Assembly: GCA_030560485.1 (NCBI GenBank)
Contig: JAKTTS010000290.1
Location: forward strand, 1-20,103
Source: Ascoidea tarda (nom. inval.)
Lineage: Eukaryota > Ascomycota > Saccharomycetes > Ascoideales > Ascoideaceae
Length of the DNA stretch: 20,103 nt
Reading direction: 5' to 3'
The translations under genes were made by a program, and so were the position numbers. Position 1 is the stretch's first letter. Every line of letters begins with the position of its first letter. The notes under the pieces are model-generated. The model ran no database searches, had not been told where the DNA came from, and was given only the letters and a program-made list of their open reading frames with translations. This document shows, in pieces, positions 1 through 6,202 of the stretch.

Positions 1-55
<55 letters not shown>
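1..55 (+). repeat. (AAT)18 trinucleotide microsatellite, coding
   Basis: An uninterrupted TAA/AAT triplet run fills the left edge of the window. Read in the frame of the following UTP22 coding region (codons from base 2) it encodes 18 consecutive asparagines. The run reaches the edge, so its true length is unknown. Such pure runs are prone to slippage. Confidence 0.95.
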
Positions 56-56
<1 letters not shown>

Positions 57-2239
57 GAACAGAAACCATAAATAATATTATAAATTTTGGTCCATTGGAA
101 AAAATTTCATTTGTAAGTTATGATAATTTTATTCAAACTAAATTATATAATATTTTATTAACTGGTTTAAAAGAAAGAGTTCATCAAATTTCAATTAAGA
201 TTATAGAAAAGAAAAATATAGACAAAAACCATAAAAATTATTCTGGCTTACAATTTCCTTTAAATAGAAGAAAATATCTTTTTAATAGTGAAGATTCTAT
301 AATTAAAATTGGTTTGATATTGAATCAAGATTATTGTGAAAAATTAGTAACAAAGGGTCCATTAAATTCAGAAAAAGAAGCGGTGGAAAAATTTAAAAAA
401 TTTTGGGGTGGAAAATCCCAATTAAGAAGGTTTAAAGATGGTTCTATTAATGAATGCATCGTTTGGAACTACAGTTATGATAAACCTATAGTTTTGCAAA
501 TAATAAATTATTTATTTGCAAGATTTTTTGGTAAATCTTTTGCATCAAAAATTACAACAGAATTACCAGGTTTTATATCAAAACTTCCCAAGCCTTTATT
601 ACCAGAATCAAACAATTTATCAATAATAAACACATCAACATTCCATAATTTAAAAGCAAGTTTTGATAAATTGAGTAAAATATTATTTGAATTTAATAGA
701 GATTTGCCATTAAATATAAAGACAATTAATCCTAATAGCAGTGGTTTTCGTTATTCATCTGTGTTACAACCTATACCATTTGCAATATCTAACCCTGATT
801 TTTTCAATGAGGTTTTATTACAATTTGAAAGTTCCAAAAAGTGGCCAGATGCAATAAATGGATTAGAAGATACCAAAACAGCATTTTTGCTAAAAATTTA
901 TGAATTATTAAATAATAAATATAAGGACCGTTATAAAGCATTTATGACTAGTGATAAGTCTATACCATATAACAACAACATTAAAATACTAAATATAATA
1001 ACACCAGAAGGATATGGATTCAGTATAAGAGTATTAACAGAAAGAGATGAGATTCTTTATCTTAGAGCTGTTTCTAATTGCTTAAAGGATAAAAGGAATT
1101 TGCTTGAAGAGGTTTATCTCAAATTTAATCAAAATTATATTGGATCAATTAAGCACACTAGAAGAATATTATTGATATCTCATCATTTCCAGTATTATCC
1201 TGCGACAGTTCGATTATTCAAAAGATGGTTAGATGATCAGTTATTATATTGTCATTTGAATGAAGAATTAATTGAGTTGATTGTGTTAAAAGTATTTGTT
1301 GATAGCGAATATTGGTTACCACCATCAAGTATTGAAAATGGATTTTTAAGGGTGTTGTATTTCATAGCCAATTGGAATTGGAGAGAAAACCCAATAATTT
1401 TGGATATATCTAAAAAATTAGATCAGGACTTTCTTTCTGTATTAAATAGCGATAGCAATGGTCAAAATCAAGAAAGTAATATAGACAATGACAACAAAAG
1501 TGATAATTTAAAGAATGTTTTGAGTGATAAATTGACAATTAAAGATTATCAAGTTTCAATGTCAAATTTCCTAAAAGTCCGTAAAATTGATCCAAATGGG
1601 CTAAGAACTCAATTTTTCATATCTACAAAGGATGACTCATCAGGAATCCTATGGAGTAATAACCAACTTTTACCCATAGCTGCCAGATTGACAGCGTTAT
1701 CAAAGGTGGCAATGAATTTAATAAGTCAGCAGGGAATAAATGCATTGACCCTTAATATATTATTTAAACCTGCATTGAATGACTATGATTTCGTGATTGA
1801 AACCAAGAGTATTAAATTATCGAAATCAAGCGGAATCATATTGGGAAAAGCATTTAAAAATCTAATTGTGGATAGTTCCCAAGGCCTTAATCATGAAAAC
1901 ATAAGTGATGAAATAGCCAATAAGATTGATCCAGTTTCTGAATTAGTTAATGAATTGAATGAAAAATATTCAAACATAATAATTTTTTCATACCATAAGA
2001 TAGCAGGATTAAACAATAAAGGAGAGAACGTAATAACTGGGTTGTTTATTCCTTCAATGGTCAATAATAAAAAATTTAGAATTGGCAGTGTGGGATATAA
2101 TATAAAAGCTATTGAAGAAAATAAGGACGAAATAATCATAAACAAAGATTCATTATTTGCCGAAATAGCCAGATTAGGTGGCGATTTAATCACCAGTTTT
2201 CAGTACAAAGGGATGATAAAAAATGTTAACAAAAAATAA
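2..2239 (+). CDS. UTP22: U3 snoRNP/90S pre-ribosome protein Utp22 (Nrap family), 3' part
   Basis: This is the C-terminal part (about 745 residues) of the nucleolar Nrap-family protein Utp22. In yeast Utp22 works with Rrp7 in the UTP-C module of the 90S pre-ribosome (18S rRNA maturation) and in the CURI complex. The frame is open to the left edge, so the start codon lies outside; a TTG at 95 is not a start. Family signatures seen are the tract KFWGGKSQLRRFKDGSINE near 395-465, HHFQYYPATVRLFKRWLDDQ near 1180-1240, and RKIDPNGLRTQFF near 1578-1616. S. cerevisiae Utp22 has about 1,237 residues, so roughly 490 should be missing. The window begins in a poly-Asn run, probably a lineage-specific loop insertion. 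An Asn/Asp-rich loop also occurs near 1447-1510. No in-frame CTG codon was seen. The stop is TAA, followed by a T-rich trailer. Confidence 0.93.
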
Positions 2240-2433
2240 AATTTATTTTCGGGATGTATATATAGAAATTTAGTTTTTTAATTTTTAATTTTTTTTTGTT
2301 ATTGTTGTTTTTTCTAATCTTCTAATTTTTTCATTTTTTATATCCTCAGTCATTTTCATTTATAGTTTTTAATATTATATTATACGACAGCTTTTTGTGT
2401 TTGTTAATCCTCAAAAGACGTCAATTGTAAGAA

Positions 2434-2514
2434 ATGCAAGAAAAGCAGCAAAAGAAGCAGAAAAAGCTCAGTTACCGAATGCAGAAAAAGGCCCAAAAGC
2501 GCGGTCTCAGCTAG
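2434..2514 (+). promoter_or_regulatory. Candidate upstream ORF (26 codons, basic)
   Basis: ATG at 2434 opens 26 codons ending in TAG at 2512-2514. The peptide is rich in Lys, Gln and Arg. It ends about 100 bases before the ATG of the Dsc4-like gene, with no overlap. If it lies in the leader it could lower or condition downstream translation. Whether the mRNA starts upstream of it cannot be seen here. Confidence 0.4.
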
Positions 2515-2533
2515 CTTTTGTACAGATTTTTGA

Positions 2534-2606
2534 ACAGAGAAAAGAAAAGAAGAAACAGCAGAAGAAACAGCAGAAGAAACAGCAGAAACAGCAGAAACAG
2601 CAGAGG
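2534..2606 (+). repeat. Imperfect CAG-AAR (CAGAAGAAA/CAGAAA) repeat
   Basis: A purine-rich array of CAG and AAG/AAA units lies just upstream of the start codon at 2618. Units of 9 bases (CAGAAGAAA) grade into units of 6 (CAGAAA). It falls in the probable 5' leader. The stop TAG at 2615-2617, in frame with the downstream start, separates it from the gene. Confidence 0.7.
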
Positions 2607-2617
2607 CAACACATTAG

Positions 2618-3673
2618 ATGGAGCTGGGTGTGAGTGACATGGACTTTGATGAGCTACAGAATCAGATAAGCAGCGAGGAAATTGAAAAGAACGATGCTAG
2701 GATCTTGAAAGAGAAGAAGAAAGCCTTTTTGAAGGATTTGAAACAGAATTTGGATCTTTTGACTTATTGCACCATCATATTTGTTTTCCTACTTGATTCC
2801 TCATTGTTGACATTGATAACCAGATCATTGCTACAGTTTTTGTTATCAAGACCAATTCCAAAAGATTTGGTATCTACTCCAAGTGGTGGTAATAGAAGTG
2901 GCAGAAATACTAGCGCTACTCATACTATTAATAATGCGAACATCAGTGCTACAGTTATTGGCACATCTAATAGTAGTTCGAGTTTATCAGGTCGAAAGAT
3001 AACAATTAACAACATGAAAATGATTGTGAAGGGAATGATGATTACTATGTTTGCATTAAACCTCCAGGTGATTGTAATAAGAATTTTTTTAACTAGGAAT
3101 GGATATTTTGAGAATGGGATGAATATAGTTTCTAATTATTTATATGGATCATTAATATTACAGATCATTGGAGAAAATTTGACCCATACTAAGATTTATT
3201 ATATATTTTATGATATAATAGTAATATTTTTACAGATATTAAAGATATCGATTTTTTATGATGAAGTTGAGAAGAAAGATGTTAATAATACAAAGAATAG
3301 TATAAACAGTGATCGAACTAGTAATAGAAATAATAACAATGGCAGTGATAATAATGGTCATATAAATAATACTGAAGATCATCATGATAATGATATATCA
3401 TTTAGTTCAAGCAATTCAATTAATAATTTACTTACATCAACTATAATTGAAAATGATTTAGTTCCAAATTATGAAAGAGACGGATATACAGGGAATATAT
3501 CAATAATAAGTTTGAAGCCATTTAAAGTTGTAAAAGAAATTTGGAGATTAAGATCTGATGAATCTGATGAAGAATCGGGAGATAGTGATAATGATAATGA
3601 GAATGGTAATTTTTTAAATAATGATTTAGGATTTATACATAGAAGAATACATGTCCCGGGCAGTTTTGTGTAA
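2618..3673 (+). CDS. DUF1746 / Dsc4-Gld1-Vld1-like membrane protein
   Basis: A multi-span membrane protein of 351 residues. The N-terminal block (residues about 33-80), FLKDL followed by LLDSSLLTLITRSLLQFLL, matches the DUF1746 pattern of fission yeast Dsc4 and the budding yeast Gld1 and Vld1 proteins. Those are localisation subunits of the Golgi/endosome/vacuole Dsc (Tul1) ubiquitin ligase. Hydrophobic segments lie near residues 47-78, 138-158, 168-185 and 192-213; segments 1 and 2 are split by a Ser/Asn-rich loop (about 82-125). The C-terminal third is acidic and Asn/Ser-rich. The ATG at 2618 directly follows an in-frame TAG; a second ATG at 2639 (Met8) is an alternative start and would remove the gene's only CTG codon (codon 3). 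The convergent position next to RPC40 matches YPR109W/YPR110C in S. cerevisiae (from memory), which supports a GLD1-type identity. It faces RPC40 tail to tail across 72 bases. Confidence 0.68.
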   Translation: MELGVSDMDFDELQNQISSEEIEKNDARILKEKKKAFLKDLKQNLDLLTYCTIIFVFLLDSSLLTLITRSLLQFLLSRPIPKDLVSTPSGGNRSGRNTSATHTINNANISATVIGTSNSSSSLSGRKITINNMKMIVKGMMITMFALNLQVIVIRIFLTRNGYFENGMNIVSNYLYGSLILQIIGENLTHTKIYYIFYDIIVIFLQILKISIFYDEVEKKDVNNTKNSINSDRTSNRNNNNGSDNNGHINNTEDHHDNDISFSSSNSINNLLTSTIIENDLVPNYERDGYTGNISIISLKPFKVVKEIWRLRSDESDEESGDSDNDNENGNFLNNDLGFIHRRIHVPGSFV

Positions 3674-3745
3674 ACAGGCAATCAGACAATGAAAAACAAG
3701 ATATATTAACGTTTATTAATAAATTTTTTGAATAAAAACAAATAA

Positions 3746-4759
3746 CTAACTAACTGGACAATTACGTAAGTATTCAGCTTTTGTTTTCAATATTCTAATA
3801 GATTTGAAAAAAATCTCTTCTGGAGGCATTGCACCAGTTGATTCAATATTGAAAATAAAGTGTTGTCTATTTCTTCCTAGTTTGACTTTATCTTTAAATT
3901 CTTCATGTCTTAAAACTTCTCTCGATACAGTGTCCTTTCTTGGGTCTTTAACGTATGCTTCGCCTTTATTATCAATGCCAATTACACCTGAGGGAAAACA
4001 TTTTTGAAATTTTTTAGCCTCTTCAAGAACAATTGGTTTCAAGATTTTTATGTCAGGGAGTAATCTGTAGGAAGCGGTTGCAACTGGGGAGAATTTGGCA
4101 TGATCAGAACCAATTCCCAAGATGCAATGAGCTCTTAAAGAGATTTCTTGACCGGGTCTTAATTTTGCAATAAGGATATCAGGGTCACAAGGAACAATTG
4201 GGTTATCTTTGAATTTTTCAATTTGTTTGCCTTGTGGTTCAAATTTAAGGTCTCTTGCGTAAACCGAAGAATTCTTGTAGAGGATTTTAGGATCGGTTGC
4301 ATTTTTGGGTGGATGAGGGTTTCTCGTACAGGAGACATCTAAGGTTAGAACTATAGTGTTTTCATCAGTGAAACGATCTTTTTCATCAACAGTGTTATCT
4401 ATCCAAGAAAGGGCATCAGGATCAACCTTCAAGGGAATCAAACCAATTCTTTGAGCTAAGACCTCATCCTGAATAACTGAAGTGTTGTTGAATATGTAAA
4501 TATTTTCAACGGCAACACAAGGGACCTCTGCAATCATTATACGACGGAAGGCATTTGCAATTGAAGTGTCTATGTTGATCAAATCGAAATTGGCCGAACG
4601 ATCAGTTAAATAGTGAATTCTGATATCGAAGTTTTTTTTGAATGTGTCAAGATTCCAAGCAAAATCAGAGGTGCCATCGACACCAGGCAAGTCAGTTGAA
4701 TAAACGTTAGAGACATGGTCGTGCTCTATCTTAACCAAGTTTGGATCCTCTACTTGCAT
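3746..4759 (-). CDS. RPC40: RNA polymerase I and III shared subunit AC40 (Rpc40)
   Basis: A full-length 337-residue protein, against about 335 in S. cerevisiae. It belongs to the alpha-like/Rpb3 family. Rpc40 pairs with Rpc19 to form the assembly platform of RNA polymerases I and III. The strongest signature is IDTSIANAFRRIMIAEVPC (about residues 63-81), the dimerisation helix of the bacterial alpha-subunit type, followed by VLAQRIGLIPLK. The block ISLRAHCILGIGSDHAKFSP is also typical of the family. The first ATG (4759-4757) gives the expected N-terminal length. The 3' end converges on the Dsc4-like gene with only 72 bases between the stops, so the transcripts probably overlap or share poly(A) signals. 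No in-frame CTG codon was found. Codon use is less AT-biased than in the neighbouring Asn-rich genes, which fits a highly expressed conserved gene. Confidence 0.97.
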   Translation of the reverse strand: MQVEDPNLVKIEHDHVSNVYSTDLPGVDGTSDFAWNLDTFKKNFDIRIHYLTDRSANFDLINIDTSIANAFRRIMIAEVPCVAVENIYIFNNTSVIQDEVLAQRIGLIPLKVDPDALSWIDNTVDEKDRFTDENTIVLTLDVSCTRNPHPPKNATDPKILYKNSSVYARDLKFEPQGKQIEKFKDNPIVPCDPDILIAKLRPGQEISLRAHCILGIGSDHAKFSPVATASYRLLPDIKILKPIVLEEAKKFQKCFPSGVIGIDNKGEAYVKDPRKDTVSREVLRHEEFKDKVKLGRNRQHFIFNIESTGAMPPEEIFFKSIRILKTKAEYLRNCPVS

Positions 4760-4841
4760 TTGTTGGTATTGTGATATTGCAGAACTGTATATTCTGTGTT
4801 ATTAAATCTATTTTGTAGCAACAGTGAGATGTGATAGAAAT

Positions 4842-4851
4842 TGAAAAATTT
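4842..4851 (+). promoter_or_regulatory. RRPE-like element upstream of RPC40
   Basis: The sequence TGAAAAATTT lies about 85 bases upstream of the RPC40 start. It resembles the RRPE motif (TGAAAAATTTT) that yeast ribosome-biogenesis and Pol I/III subunit promoters often carry. The surroundings are A/T-rich, so chance is a real alternative. I found no clear PAC motif beside it. Confidence 0.3.
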
Positions 4852-4913
4852 AAAATTTAAATTTTAAAAAAAATTTCAAAAAGCAAAAATTAATTAAGCA
4901 TGATCAAAAATAA

Positions 4914-4985
4914 TGCCGTTCCCAGGAATCGAACCTGGGTTTCTTCGGCCACAACGAAGTGTACTTACCACTATACTAGAACGGC
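4914..4985 (-). tRNA. tRNA-His (GTG)
   Basis: The minus strand folds into a complete cloverleaf. The acceptor GCCGTTC pairs perfectly with GAACGGC, and the discriminator is A at 4914. The anticodon stem CTTCG/CGAAG encloses the loop TTGTGGC with anticodon GTG at 4950-4952. The B box GGTTCGATTCC and the A-box region TAGTATAGTGG are present. No intron is seen. The G-1 residue of tRNA-His is not encoded (the preceding base is A), as in other eukaryotes where it is added after transcription. A T5 run on the minus strand (4906-4910) can end Pol III transcription. Confidence 0.96.
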
Positions 4986-5069
4986 TAACTTTTATTAAGA
5001 AATAGTTTTAACATATTTATAATAGAAGACAAAATTTGAACACTTCTAAAAAGTGAAGCACACAAAAAG

Positions 5070-5163
5070 CACCCGACGTGGGAGTCGAACCCACAATCTT
5101 CTGATGACTTAACACTGAACAGTTGTTAGAAGTCAGACGCGTTAACCATTACGCTAGCCAGGC
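5070..5163 (-). tRNA. tRNA-Arg (TCT) with a 21-nt intron
   Basis: On the minus strand the acceptor GCCTGGC pairs with GTCGGGT (three G-U wobbles, including G1-U72), with discriminator G. The T arm is GTGGG-TTCGACT-CCCAC. The anticodon stem TCTGA/TCAGA encloses C-T-TCT-A-A with the anticodon at 5128-5130. A 21-base intron (5106-5126) sits between positions 37 and 38, the usual eukaryotic site. Its removal leaves a 73-nt tRNA. As I recall, S. cerevisiae tRNA-Arg(TCT) lacks an intron. The intron edges could shift by a base because A occurs at both ends. The gene lies 84 bases upstream of the tRNA-His gene on the same strand. Confidence 0.93.
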
Positions 5164-5719
5164 CTTGCTGTGTGAAATATTTTGCGTGCTGAATCATCAA
5201 TATTTGGATGTGATAATGATGGTGTTTCTGCTATTGCTGCTGCTTCTGTTGTTTCTGCTGTCTTTGCTGTGCGTGCGTGCGTGTGTAGGAGCTCTTTTGA
5301 GCAGAGCAGCGACCATTGGCCTTGGTTTGTGGCTGTTTTTTCACAGCCAGAGCTATAAATATCGAGGAGTCAGCACCTACGTAGAACTAGTGTAGCTATT
5401 CCTGTTGGAGCCAGAACTATCATTCAAAGCTGTGCATTAGAACGAAAGAATGAAGACATATAAATAAGGCAATTCCTTTTTGATTGCACTTTTCAATTGG
5501 CCCACCGATTTTTCTTTGTTCAGCTCAGTTGTTTCAAACTTATTCTGTCCACTGTTTTCGCAGCACAAGCCCACTCCCAGCACTGGAATTTAACAGCACT
5601 TTAGCTCAGAATTACTGGAATTCGTGTAAATTGACTAATAAAGCTAGGCCAGACAGCAAAATCAAAATATCTCTCAAAGGAGCTCTCAACAATCACAGAA
5701 ACATATACTCGTTCAAAGC
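5164..5719. other. GC-richer intergenic/promoter region with CTG and GTGC repeats
   Basis: No convincing gene lies here. Two open frames (5123-5395 and 5484-5726) are not credible: the first begins inside tRNA-Arg and translates a CTG-type simple repeat. The region holds an imperfect CTG/TTG repeat (about 5226-5272), a GTGC run (5271-5283), a perfect hairpin TGGCTGT/ACAGCCA (5330-5349) and a TATAAATA box at 5354-5361. Line 5281-5340 is 50% G+C by my count, far above the flanking genes. It is probably the upstream promoter of the TBC gene; an unrecognised RNA gene cannot be excluded. Confidence 0.5.
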
Positions 5720-5726
5720 TATATAA
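5720..5726 (+). promoter_or_regulatory. TATA box candidate for the TBC gene
   Basis: TATATAA precedes a long stretch that lacks any ATG until the start codon at 6203. Of the TATA-like boxes upstream (5354-5361, and ATATAAAT near 5459-5466), this is the closest to the ATG-free leader. If used, it implies a leader of roughly 400 bases or more. Confidence 0.4.
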
Positions 5727-6202
5727 CCCAATCATTCGATCATTCAATTCAAACCTCTCCCTTTCTCTATCTCGTTTAACATAAAAACAGACGCTTGATT
5801 GTTCACAAATACCACAGCACACACAATCTTTTTGAACTCCCATTCAGACCTCATTTATTCCCATAGAATATCACAACATAGCAGATTAATCAACCTAACC
5901 CAATCGTTTTCAAATAGACTATTCAACTAATCGGATTATTCAATTAATCATATTATTTGCAATACTTTAGTAGCTTAAATTTACTCTTCTTTATCTTTTT
6001 CCACTCATTTTTTATCTTGGGCGTTAAATTCTCTTTTAACTTAATCAATAGATTTACATCAAACATAATCTAATTTCTAGTTTAACTATCCTACATTTCA
6101 AACCAATAATTTACTACGCTATAAATTTATTATATTAATTTCCTCATTCTTATTATTTTTTTTCCTCCCATCAATTTTTTCTCTAAAAATAATCCGCCAA
6201 AG
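5727..6202 (+). promoter_or_regulatory. Long G-poor, ATG-free 5' leader of the TBC gene
   Basis: These 476 bases contain about 28 G (about 6%) by my count and no ATG on the plus strand. The sequence is made of short C/T- and A/T-rich words such as repeated ATTCAA. Such composition fits an unstructured leader that scanning ribosomes cross freely. No yeast 5' splice site (GTATGT) or branch site (TACTAAC) was seen. Confidence 0.5.

Larger units (their letters stand above)
2240..2617. other. Intergenic: UTP22 3' end and leader of the Dsc4-like gene
   Basis: The first part (about 2240-2390) is very T-rich, as expected for a yeast 3' end and poly(A) region. The second part (about 2400-2617) is purine-rich and probably the 5' leader of the next gene. 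One frame through the leader (2397-2633) is open but contains no ATG, so I do not call it a gene. A short upstream ORF and a CAGAAR repeat are listed separately. Confidence 0.6.

Noticed and set aside
2397-2633. Open frame of 78 codons, Lys/Gln-rich, before the Dsc4-like gene
   Set aside because: It begins at GTG, has no in-frame ATG, and its second half is a simple CAGAAR repeat.
5123-5395. Open frame with a hydrophobic Leu-rich stretch
   Set aside because: It starts inside the tRNA-Arg gene and the Leu run is just the CTG/TTG simple repeat in translation.
5459-5466. ATATAAAT as the TBC-gene TATA box
   Set aside because: Possible, but the box at 5720-5726 better borders the change to G-poor leader sequence.
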